From Seonamhaeicola sp. S2-3 (GTDB lineage Bacteria; Bacteroidota; Bacteroidia; Flavobacteriales; Flavobacteriaceae): a stretch of DNA of 64,000 nt. The stretch's first letter is position 1. Every line of letters begins with the position of its first letter. The stretch covers positions 3,483,001 to 3,547,000 of the forward strand of contig NZ_CP019389.1 of the NCBI RefSeq assembly GCF_001971785.1. Reading direction: 5' to 3'. Below are positions 35,861-43,032 of the stretch, piece after piece. The notes below the pieces were generated by a model. That model made no database searches, had not been told where the DNA came from, and worked only from the letters and a program-made list of their open reading frames with translations. A program made the position numbers and the translations under genes.

Positions 35861-36765
35861 AATTTCTGATGTCTTTTATGTAGGAATGCCAATGGATCGT
35901 GGGATAAAAAACACGCTCTGGAAATGTCTTTACCTGATTGGTCAACCTCTATGTTATATGAATGTTTTATATAATTGGCCACCGCAATAAAATATTCATT
36001 GTGTGACACTTTGGATAAATCGATTCTAATTATCCATTTTAAGCCTTCTCCTGAAGGTGATGTAAACAGCAATTCGGTTTCAAAATATTCATCGTTTAAT
36101 AATTGTTGTTTTAGTTCTTCAAGATTTTCTAAATGGTCAAAATCGATTGTCAACAAGGATGAATGTTCAATTAAACTATCATCATTTCGTTTAGAAAACA
36201 CGCCTGAAAATGTTACATAATCAAAATGATTTGCTTTAAATTTTCGTGCTTCTTTTGGGTCTTTAATCGCTCTAAATTGTTCTGTGATACTTTTATACTT
36301 ATCGCTTATAATACGCTCAAATATTTGGTGTAATCTTACTTTTTCAGCAGGAAACACATTTCTAATAGGTGCTTTGTAAAAACTGCTGTAAGCATACCAA
36401 GTATCATCAGGTGCATCTAACCAGGATAATTCATTTTCTTTTTTAACTTCAATATTTAGATGTAATTCAGTGTTGATTTTCAGCAATAATTCTTCATCAT
36501 CTACGAGTTTAAAATGATAAGATGCAAAATCGAATACATCACCTTTAAAATCGGTTAGTTCTGTATCATAATGTATTGCTTTATTTTCAACAACATTAAT
36601 TTGTAATGTTGATTTACCACCGTTAAAAGGGTTACGGGTTACCCCGCAGTCCCTTCCTTTTAAGAAAAGGACTGTTGTTTCAGGATAATACTGTCTTAAT
36701 ATATACGCATAGATATTTAAACCGTAATGCGTTTTCTTCAAGATATTTTCTCTACTTATTACCAT
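35857..36765 (-). CDS. BT4734/VirE-N-like mobile-element primase-type protein
   Basis: A 302-residue protein. The first ~90 residues resemble a CHC2-type primase zinc-finger region without all its cysteines (GRDCGVTRNPFNGGKSTLQI ... FKGDVFDFASYHF). Residues about 165-300 are the BT4734-like/VirE N-terminal domain (TFSGVFSKRNDDSLIEHSS, LTIDFDHL, LLFTSPSGEGLKWIIRID, DISRACFLSHDP). It is typically encoded just before DUF3987 proteins in Bacteroidota elements and probably primes element replication. Its start overlaps the preceding HTH gene by 14 bases. Confidence 0.82.
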   Translation of the reverse strand: MVISRENILKKTHYGLNIYAYILRQYYPETTVLFLKGRDCGVTRNPFNGGKSTLQINVVENKAIHYDTELTDFKGDVFDFASYHFKLVDDEELLLKINTELHLNIEVKKENELSWLDAPDDTWYAYSSFYKAPIRNVFPAEKVRLHQIFERIISDKYKSITEQFRAIKDPKEARKFKANHFDYVTFSGVFSKRNDDSLIEHSSLLTIDFDHLENLEELKQQLLNDEYFETELLFTSPSGEGLKWIIRIDLSKVSHNEYFIAVANYIKHSYNIEVDQSGKDISRACFLSHDPLAFLHKRHQKL

Positions 36766-37048
36766 CGCATTTGAAATTTGGGTTGTAATAATTGCTCTGT
36801 AATAATTCCTCTATATCTGATACCTTGTAATAAAATTTACCCTGTATCTTGCTATATGGAAGTGTACCATTTGAACGGAAAGTTTGTAGTGTGCGTTGGC
36901 TAATATGTAGCGCTTGCAACACATCTTGATTGTCAATCCACGTATCTTTTAAGCATTCTGCTCTCGTTGCTCTTATTAATTCGATACGTGCTTTTATGTC
37001 CTTAATCTCTTGTGAGAGTGCCAAGAGTAAATCGATTATTTCAGTCAT
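36752..37048 (-). CDS. HTH protein of the mobile element (second in operon)
   Basis: A 98-residue protein with an N-terminal helix (EIIDLLLALSQEIKDIKARI) and a HTH_17/excisionase domain (NQDVLQALHISQRTLQTFRSNGTLPYSKIQGKFYYKVSDIEEL). It is a DNA-binding regulator or directionality factor. It overlaps the upstream HTH gene by four bases (ATGA) and the downstream primase gene by 14, so the three are coupled. It is distinct from its neighbour at the N-terminus but of the same fold. Confidence 0.85.
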   Translation of the reverse strand: MTEIIDLLLALSQEIKDIKARIELIRATRAECLKDTWIDNQDVLQALHISQRTLQTFRSNGTLPYSKIQGKFYYKVSDIEELLQSNYYNPNFKCDGNK

Positions 37049-37347
37049 AACTTTACCTTTCCTTTTTTGATTAGGTAATCGGCAGCTTGCTGTTCGATTT
37101 CATCTTGGGAATCCATACGGTTACGCAGTAACCATTGGTCTAACTCCTGACGTTGGAAATAGATTTTTTTTCCATTCGGTTTATAATGTGGAATGGCTCC
37201 CGTACTTGTAAGTTTATACAAGTGCGATTGTGATAGTTCTAAATACTTGCAAGTTTCATTGAAGTTCAATACTTGCTTTTGCAACGTTTGTTGTTCTATT
37301 AACAACTTTTCGATGCTTTCTAAACGTTCTATAATTTTAACGTCCAT
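37045..37347 (-). CDS. HTH protein of the mobile element (first in operon)
   Basis: A 100-residue protein with a coiled N-terminal helix (IIERLESIEKLLIEQQTLQKQ) and a HTH_17/excisionase domain (LNFNETCKYLELSQSHLYKLTSTGAIPHYKPNGKKIYFQRQELDQWL). Probably an excisionase-like or regulatory protein heading the replication operon. The upstream region (37348-37557) has a perfect interrupted palindrome and several GGTATTA copies, possible binding sites. Confidence 0.86.
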   Translation of the reverse strand: MDVKIIERLESIEKLLIEQQTLQKQVLNFNETCKYLELSQSHLYKLTSTGAIPHYKPNGKKIYFQRQELDQWLLRNRMDSQDEIEQQAADYLIKKGKVKL

Positions 37348-37393
37348 CTTTTATAAATTTTAATTTAAAAATGGACTTCTGCGCAAAAGTCAT

Positions 37394-37525
37394 CCTTGAT
37401 TGTCAAGGACATAGCAAATATGGAAAAAGGTGTTTGGTATAATAGATAAGAGAAAAAATGGTATTATTAAACCATTGTAAAACAATAAGTTATGTTATTT
37501 TTGGTATTATCTATTTGGTATTAAG
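37394..37525. promoter_or_regulatory. Palindrome and GGTATTA iteron-like copies before the HTH-primase operon
   Basis: CCTTGATTGTCAAGG (37394-37408) is a perfect 6+6 palindrome with a 3-base centre, about 47 bases upstream of the HTH gene start. Further up, GGTAT followed by A/T-rich bases occurs at 37436, 37460, 37503 and 37517. They may be operator or replication-protein sites; the assignment is inference. Confidence 0.45.
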
Positions 37526-37557
37526 TAGAGAAAATACCACTTTATAAAAATGAAGAT

Positions 37558-38562
37558 TTATTTGATTTGGTCTAACCAATAGGTATTATCAACCAATTTT
37601 TGATATGCTCGTTTTTCTGTACCTAAAAAATTTCGATACTCTTTGTTAGCATCACTCTTTGGGCCATATCTATGTGCAAAGAATTTATAGATATGTTTAG
37701 GTTCTATTTTCTTGGGTGGGTTATTTTCAGAAAATAAACGTTCTGTAAAGTAATTAGCTTCTGTTAATTTTACCATAAAAGCTGCAAGTAGCTTTTTATT
37801 ACCTCGTTTTTTGATAAAATAATAGTTATCATCTATAATACCTTTTTCATTTAAAGTAACTTCTAATTTAGAAAATTCTCTTTGTTTGGTTTTGTCTATT
37901 AACTCGTTATATGATAATACTTCGCTGTTGTCCTCTCTAATATCACCTTGTATAGCTTTAAATATAGAACTCTGTTTTTTCGGTTTTCTAACTGACTTTA
38001 TTTCTGAACCACTATAAACTTTTACAACTAACTCTTGAGGTGGTTCTTCGTTAAAGAATACTTCGTGTAGTTCTTCGATAGTATAAATTTCTGTATCACT
38101 TAAATCTGAAAACCGTTCTTGAAGCTCCATAAAAAGCATCATTGCATTTGCTTTTAAAAATGAAATTATATAAGCTTCATCTGATTTGTCATTATTAGTA
38201 GGCTTTAAATATAAACTTTCATCAAGATCATTTTCAGAAATGTAATTGCTAATCTGGGTTAAATAATTTGTAATTCGGTTAAATTCTTTGTCATAGAGGA
38301 AAGACAAATGACCAGGTGTTGAATTTGCTTCAAGGGTATCATTAATGGCATTAAACTTTTTGATATAATCGTTTTCAATTAGTTTAAAGTAATATTTACG
38401 CTTGTTTGAATATGCTTTTTTAAAGTCGATTTCATAATTAGGCGTGGTTATAGGATATTCTTTTTTAAAGCCATTTAAAAGCTCTTTAAATTGGTTATCG
38501 GTTCTTTTATCGTCAGTAACCTTTTCCACATACAGTAAGTCAATAAATAGGTCTTTAGCCAT
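37558..38562 (-). CDS. Mobile-element protein of unknown function
   Basis: A 334-residue cytoplasmic-looking protein, no signal or membrane segment. It is rich in Lys, Glu and Asn, mainly helical in appearance, with a C-terminal stretch HIYKFFAHRYGPKSDANKEYRNFLG that may be a DNA-binding or regulatory end. I do not recognise its family with confidence; similar genes follow integrases in Bacteroidota elements. It abuts the integrase gene (one shared base), so the two are co-transcribed, and it may regulate integration or excision. Confidence 0.6.
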   Translation of the reverse strand: MAKDLFIDLLYVEKVTDDKRTDNQFKELLNGFKKEYPITTPNYEIDFKKAYSNKRKYYFKLIENDYIKKFNAINDTLEANSTPGHLSFLYDKEFNRITNYLTQISNYISENDLDESLYLKPTNNDKSDEAYIISFLKANAMMLFMELQERFSDLSDTEIYTIEELHEVFFNEEPPQELVVKVYSGSEIKSVRKPKKQSSIFKAIQGDIREDNSEVLSYNELIDKTKQREFSKLEVTLNEKGIIDDNYYFIKKRGNKKLLAAFMVKLTEANYFTERLFSENNPPKKIEPKHIYKFFAHRYGPKSDANKEYRNFLGTEKRAYQKLVDNTYWLDQIK

Positions 38563-39656
38563 TATAAATCCAATTTAATTTTATTAGCAGCTTCTTTCTT
38601 TTTATCATCAATAACTTTTGCATAAATCTGCGTAGTTCTCAATTCCTTATGACCTAATAACTTGGAAACAGTATAAATATCTGTTCCTAAAGTTAATTGT
38701 AAAGTTGCATAGGTATGACGCGCACAATGGAACGTGATATTTTTTGTTATTCCTGCTTTAAGCATCCATTGTTGCAACTTTAAATTTGACCAAGCACTAT
38801 AATGTAAACCTTGAAAAACTTTTTCTTCAGGTTTACCTTTATCTCCTAACAGTTCTGCCGCTTGGTCTGAAATAGGTAAAGTTTCAACTCCTTTTGTTTT
38901 CTTTTGTCTGAAACGAATATAATAGCCCATTTCTTTAGAATGTTGAATTTCTGACCAAATCAGTTTTTCAATATCTGACCAACGTAAACCGGTAAGCGCA
39001 GAAAATATAAAAGCACTTTTTAAAAGTGGTAACTCACATTCTGTGTTAACTGCTATTTGTAATTCATCCAAAGTTAAAAACTCTCGTTGAGGTTCACCTT
39101 GTTTAAAATACTCAACACCATTTGCTGGGTTTATTCTTAAAATACCATCCTTAACAGCTTGTTTTAATGCAGCGTTGAATTTTCCGTAATAGGAATATTT
39201 AGAGTTTTGAGATAATTTTTTACCTGCTCTTGCCATAGCATCCTTATCTAAATACTCTTTAAACCGTTCTACAAAATCCTTATCAATATCTTGAAAACTT
39301 ACGTCTGTTGGACAAAAAGTTTTTAGATGTTTTAACATACTGTTCCAATTACCATAGTTACCAGAGCTTGTATTCTTTTTCTCTGCTAATGCTGTTACAT
39401 AAGTAATAAAACTCCCTTTTAATTTCTCAATATCTTGGAATCCATAAATACCGTTTTGAATTTCAATCTGTCGTTGAGCGCAAATAGTTTCCGCTAATTG
39501 TTTGGTTTTCTTGTTAACCTCTCTTTCGGTTTTAGTTTTAGGGTTAGGTGTAAGGTATAAACGCAAATATTCGGTTTTACGTTTGCCTTTATGATAGTAA
39601 TCTAAATACAAACTTATTTTGTCATTCTTCTTGCGTTGTCTTAATGTTACTTTCAT
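38562..39656 (-). CDS. int: Tyrosine recombinase (integrase) of the element
   Basis: A 364-residue phage-type integrase. N-terminal arm-binding part with a TLRQRKKNDKISLYLDYYHKGKRK start, SAM-like core-binding domain (about 80-180), and catalytic domain with the full set: Arg225 (TGLRWSDIE), His310-x-x-Arg313 (HCARHTYAT), His336 (LLGHKEL) and Tyr345 (TTQIYAKV). Complete and probably active. It is encoded next to the mnmE 3' end, as usual for an integrase beside its attachment site, with an excisionase-like gene between. Confidence 0.95.
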   Translation of the reverse strand: MKVTLRQRKKNDKISLYLDYYHKGKRKTEYLRLYLTPNPKTKTEREVNKKTKQLAETICAQRQIEIQNGIYGFQDIEKLKGSFITYVTALAEKKNTSSGNYGNWNSMLKHLKTFCPTDVSFQDIDKDFVERFKEYLDKDAMARAGKKLSQNSKYSYYGKFNAALKQAVKDGILRINPANGVEYFKQGEPQREFLTLDELQIAVNTECELPLLKSAFIFSALTGLRWSDIEKLIWSEIQHSKEMGYYIRFRQKKTKGVETLPISDQAAELLGDKGKPEEKVFQGLHYSAWSNLKLQQWMLKAGITKNITFHCARHTYATLQLTLGTDIYTVSKLLGHKELRTTQIYAKVIDDKKKEAANKIKLDL

Positions 39657-39662
39657 AGGATG

Positions 39663-40028
39663 CTAATTAAAAAGGTTTTCTATTTGCCATCTGGCTACAA
39701 TACGTTTTCTTCCAAAAGGAACAGCTTTTAAACGTCCTTGTTGAATCATTCTTTGAATGGTCCATCTACTAACACCAATTAATTGAGAAGCCTCTGTAAC
39801 GCTTAAAAAATCTTTATTGTTTACAGCATTTGTATTTTGAACCTCAACCACTTCATTCTTTTGCTTCATATCAGCATTAAGAGTTGATTGAATCTTTTCT
39901 TTACGCTTTCTGGCCTTATAGGCTTTTTTAGCGCAAGAATTACCACAGTATTTAGTTACTGTTGTACGTGCTGTAAAAGCATTACCACAATGCTTACAAG
40001 TTTTCGGGATGTATAAATTACTGCTCAT
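39663..40028 (-). CDS. Zinc-finger/HTH excisionase-like protein
   Basis: I choose the ATG at 40026-40028 (MSSNLYIPKTCKHCGNAF, 121 residues). The longer frame to 40169 reads through repeat DNA. Residues 11-40 form a small zinc ribbon (CKHCGNAFTARTTVTKYCGNSCAKKAYKARK). The C-terminal part is a HTH_17 excisionase domain (FLSVTEASQLIGVSRWTIQRMIQQGRLKAVPFGRKR). It lies six bases before the integrase gene and directly next to 10-bp repeats that could be its binding sites. Likely a recombination directionality factor. Confidence 0.85.
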   Translation of the reverse strand: MSSNLYIPKTCKHCGNAFTARTTVTKYCGNSCAKKAYKARKRKEKIQSTLNADMKQKNEVVEVQNTNAVNNKDFLSVTEASQLIGVSRWTIQRMIQQGRLKAVPFGRKRIVARWQIENLFN

Positions 40029-40030
40029 AA

Positions 40031-40077
40031 ATGGTGCTTTATGTAGCGTTATGGTGCAACGTGGGGCAATATGGTGC
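40031..40077. repeat. 10-bp-phased ATGGTGC repeats upstream of the excisionase-like gene
   Basis: ATGGTGC occurs exactly at 40031, 40051 and 40071. The intervening 10-base steps hold degenerate copies ATGTAGC (40041) and GTGGGGC (40061), giving five units of seven conserved plus three variable bases. They start three bases before the chosen start codon (minus strand). Confidence 0.75.
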
Positions 40078-40105
40078 ATCATTTCGCCTTTATTTTTGCC
40101 AACAG

Positions 40106-40180
40106 ATTTGGGCAACAAATCCGTATATTGGGCAACATATATGAAACAAATATAGTTAAAAAAGGGCAATTAGGCAACAA
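40106..40180. repeat. GGGCAACA repeats near the element end
   Basis: TTGGGCAACA occurs at 40108-40117 and 40128-40137 (20-base spacing), with further GGGCAA at 40164 and AGGCAACA at 40172. The 15 bases 40106-40120 recur unchanged at 23140-23154. These are candidates for integrase arm-type or excisionase sites beside the junction with mnmE. Confidence 0.6.
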
Positions 40181-40235
40181 AAAAGAATATGTAAACCATT
40201 GAAAAACAAGTAAAAACCAATAAAAAGAAGCTTAA

Positions 40236-41624
40236 TTACTTCCCGATACAGAAGTTAGCAAAAATGTTACCTAGTAAATCATCGCTTGTAATCTCACCAG
40301 TAATTTCACCAAAATGATACAAGGCTTGTCTGATATCTATAGCCATAAGGTCTCCTGATAAGCCCATTTCGAGACCTGATTTTACTTTTTGAATCTCTTC
40401 AAAGGCTTTTAGTAACGAGTCGTAATGTCTGGTGTTGGTAACAATCGTTTCGTTATTACGTAAAGCTCCTGTATTAACAAATCCTATAAGTTTATTTTTT
40501 AATTCCTCTACGCCTTGACCTGTTTTAGCCGATAATAAATGAACACCATCAAACTGAGCTTGTAAGGCGTCTATTTCTGTAGGATTTAAAGTATCAATTT
40601 TATTAGCTATTATTACTAAGGGCTTTAACGGAAATTTGTTTTTAATCTTTTCTATCTCAATAGTTAGACGTTGACTTTCGGTTTTAAATTCTTCAGCAGA
40701 AAAAAGAAGCACTACTACTTGCGCTTGCTCCATTTTCTCGAAGGTTTTTTTAATACCAATACTTTCTACAACATCCTCTGTATCTCTTATTCCTGCAGTA
40801 TCTATAAACCTAAAGCCTATACCATCAATTACCAATTCGTCTTCAATGGTATCTCTAGTCGTTCCTGCAATATCACTCACAATGGCTCTTTCTTCATTTA
40901 AAAGGGCATTTAAAAGTGTAGATTTCCCTACGTTTGGTTCTCCTACGATGGCTACCGGAATTCCATTTTTAATTACATTACCTACAGAAAATGAATCAAT
41001 TAATCGTTTTAAAACCAAGGTGATTCTATCAATCAACTCTTTAAATTGGGTTCTATCGGCAAACTCTACGTCTTCTTCTGCAAAGTCTAATTCCAATTCT
41101 ATTAACGAAGCAAAGTTTAAGAGTTCTTCACGAAGTTTAGCAATTTCAGAAGAAAACCCTCCACGCATTTGTTGCATAGCAATTTGATGAGAGGCTTCAT
41201 TATCACTAGCAATTAAATCGGCTACGGCTTCGGCTTGACTTAAATCTAATTTACCATTTAAAAAGGCTCGTAGGGTAAACTCGCCCGCAGTTGCCATTCT
41301 ACAGCCATTTCTTAAAAACAACTGAATAATTTCTTGCTGAATGTATTGCGACCCATGACATGAAATTTCAACTACATTTTCGCCTGTATAAGAATTAGGG
41401 TTTTTAAAAACAGATACTAGAACCTCGTCTATTGTTCTTTCGCCATCAATAATATGTCCTAAATGAATGGTATGTGTAGGTTGTTTTGATAGTTGTTTAC
41501 CCGAAACCGATTTAAACTGTTTTTCAGCAATATTTATGGCTTCATTTCCAGACAAACGAATAACAGCAATAGCCCCTGCTCCTGAGGGTGTTGCTAAGGC
41601 CACTATGGTTTCTTGATTAATCAT
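40236..41624 (-). CDS. mnmE: tRNA uridine-5-carboxymethylaminomethyl(34) synthesis GTPase MnmE
   Basis: A 462-residue protein of normal length. N-terminal folate-binding domain (SGAGAIAVIRLSG, SPNPNSYTGENVVEISCHG-like region), helical domain, and inserted G domain with GEPNVGKS (G1), DIAGTTRDT (G2), DTAGI (G3) and NKID (G4). It ends in the invariant FCIGK, whose Cys is catalytic. With MnmG it modifies U34 of tRNAs. The intact C-terminus next to an integrase indicates that the adjoining element inserted without destroying the gene. It is the last gene of a run with the CvfB-like gene 20 bases upstream. Confidence 0.97.
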   Translation of the reverse strand: MINQETIVALATPSGAGAIAVIRLSGNEAINIAEKQFKSVSGKQLSKQPTHTIHLGHIIDGERTIDEVLVSVFKNPNSYTGENVVEISCHGSQYIQQEIIQLFLRNGCRMATAGEFTLRAFLNGKLDLSQAEAVADLIASDNEASHQIAMQQMRGGFSSEIAKLREELLNFASLIELELDFAEEDVEFADRTQFKELIDRITLVLKRLIDSFSVGNVIKNGIPVAIVGEPNVGKSTLLNALLNEERAIVSDIAGTTRDTIEDELVIDGIGFRFIDTAGIRDTEDVVESIGIKKTFEKMEQAQVVVLLFSAEEFKTESQRLTIEIEKIKNKFPLKPLVIIANKIDTLNPTEIDALQAQFDGVHLLSAKTGQGVEELKNKLIGFVNTGALRNNETIVTNTRHYDSLLKAFEEIQKVKSGLEMGLSGDLMAIDIRQALYHFGEITGEITSDDLLGNIFANFCIGK

Positions 41625-41644
41625 ATTATGAAATTAGAAATCAG

Positions 41645-42478
41645 CTATTTAATTAAATAAATACCATCTGGTTTTATTTGAATGCGTTTTTGCTTGTATA
41701 AAGAACCTACTGCTTTTTTAAAGTTCTTTTTACTCATTTGAAGGGTTTCTTTAATAAGTTCTGGATCTGATTTATCAGTAAGATTTAAAAAGCCACTATT
41801 ATCTTCTAATGTTTGTAAAATACGTTTAGCATTGGGTTCTATATTTCTATATCCTATTTGTCCTAAGGCAATATCTAATTTATTTCCGGGACGTATTTTT
41901 TTAACGATACCCTTTAATTTATCGCCAACACTAATATCTGTAAATATATTATCCTTGTAAATGAGTCCTAGATGGGTTTTATTTACAATAACATTCCACC
42001 CAATATCTGAAGGGTGCGACACTATTAAATCTACTTCATCAAACTGATTAACAGTGAGTTCTTTATTGCTTAAAAAACGGTTTGTTTTACTAGAGGCTAC
42101 TAACCTTTCGGTTTTTTCATCTAAATAGCAGTGTACTAAATACCAGCCTCCGGGTTTCATTTTAAAGGCTTGTTCTTTAAACGGACAAAACAATTCTTTT
42201 ACCAAACCCCAGTCTAAAAAAGCCCCATAATCTGTAACCTGACTACAGCGTAACAAAGCAAAGTCTCCTAGTTTAATATAAGGCTCATCGGTAGTGGCTA
42301 CTAAGCGTTCTTCGTTATCTAAATAAACAAACACATCTATTTTATCCCAAATTTTAAATGTATCTGGTACATACCTATTTGGAAGCAGTACTTCGTTGTT
42401 TTCTTCATCTACTAAATATACACCGTGATCGGTTTCACGAAGTATTTCTAATGTATTAATTTGCCCTAATTGCATCAT
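41645..42478 (-). CDS. S1-domain RNA-binding protein, CvfB-like
   Basis: A 277-residue protein with tandem S1-like OB folds: LGQINTLEILRETDHGVYLV at the N-terminus, FALLRCSQVTDYGAFLDWGL in the middle, VGDKLKGIVKKIRPGNKLDIAL later, and a C-terminal winged helix (FKKAVGSLYKQKRIQIKPDGIYLI). This is the architecture of CvfB, an RNA-binding regulator of virulence or stress genes in Firmicutes. Its role in Bacteroidota is not established. It probably shares transcription with mnmE. Confidence 0.88.
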   Translation of the reverse strand: MMQLGQINTLEILRETDHGVYLVDEENNEVLLPNRYVPDTFKIWDKIDVFVYLDNEERLVATTDEPYIKLGDFALLRCSQVTDYGAFLDWGLVKELFCPFKEQAFKMKPGGWYLVHCYLDEKTERLVASSKTNRFLSNKELTVNQFDEVDLIVSHPSDIGWNVIVNKTHLGLIYKDNIFTDISVGDKLKGIVKKIRPGNKLDIALGQIGYRNIEPNAKRILQTLEDNSGFLNLTDKSDPELIKETLQMSKKNFKKAVGSLYKQKRIQIKPDGIYLIK

Positions 42479-42537
42479 GCTGCAAAGGTAATAATATTAA
42501 TAGGTAGTTAATGCTATCTTGACATAAATTAGACGCA

Positions 42538-42571
42538 TGAAAAAAGCGCCACAAATATTGCAACGCTTTTA
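42538..42571 (-). terminator. Hairpin terminator after the DUF2853 gene
   Basis: AAAGCG and CGCTTT arms with extra partial pairing, followed on the minus strand by a T-run, 23 bases past the DUF2853 stop codon. Confidence 0.55.
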
Positions 42572-42593
42572 AATATATAATGAATGGTAGATT

Positions 42594-42932
42594 TTAGTAG
42601 ATAGATTCTTTACCAAAGTGTTTTGTTAGTAAATAATAAACTACGGCGCGGTATTTATTTCTGTTAGACTTACCGTATTGCTCCATAACAGCAGCAATGG
42701 CTCCGTCTAAATCGTCACTAGCACTTAATCCTAATTTTTTTATTAAGAAATTGTTTTTAACTGTTTCTAATTCAGACTCATCAGATCCAGATACCGTAGA
42801 AGCATCTGCATTATATATTGATGGTCCGCAACCAATAGTTACTTTGGTTAATAAATCCATGTCTGGCGTTACACCACACTTGTCTTTTAAATCTGCAGCG
42901 TATTTTGCAATAAGTTCATCGCGTTTACTCAT
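42594..42932 (-). CDS. DUF2853 family protein
   Basis: A 112-residue small cytoplasmic protein, start MSKRDELIAKYAADLK, with the conserved IGCGPSIYNADASTVSG segment and C-terminal KYRAVVYYLLTKHFGKES. This matches the DUF2853 family, an all-helical dimer of unknown function, common in Bacteroidota and Proteobacteria. It lies between menD and the CvfB-like gene but has its own hairpin behind it. Confidence 0.9.
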   Translation of the reverse strand: MSKRDELIAKYAADLKDKCGVTPDMDLLTKVTIGCGPSIYNADASTVSGSDESELETVKNNFLIKKLGLSASDDLDGAIAAVMEQYGKSNRNKYRAVVYYLLTKHFGKESIY

Positions 42933-43032
42933 GATAAAATTTTTAAATTGTTTGTTTGTAAATTAGTTAAGTTAATAACTGTTTTAAAGATACTGAATTT
43001 TAGACACAGCTATCTTTAGAAAGTCACTTTTT

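Larger units (their letters stand above)
23140..40235. mobile_element. Putative integrative element at the 3' end of mnmE carrying defence genes
   Basis: A tyrosine recombinase and an excisionase-like gene lie next to the mnmE stop codon. Beyond them are HTH proteins, a BT4734/VirE-N-like primase-type protein, a DUF3987 helicase, a defence cargo (Argonaute, type IIS restriction-modification) and small mobile-element proteins at 24.0-25.0 kb. The 3' end of mnmE is a known target of other islands (Salmonella genomic island 1). The left boundary is uncertain: I use a 15-base motif (23140-23154) repeated at 40106-40120. No relaxase or transfer gene is visible and I found no copy of the mnmE end at the left side. 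Confidence 0.5.

Noticed and set aside
40200-40260. Duplicate of the mnmE 3' end elsewhere as attL
   Set aside because: I scanned the gene-free stretches at 21.0-21.5, 22.5-23.3, 24.5-24.7 and 25.0-25.9 kb by eye and saw no copy; a proper search is needed before excluding a short core.
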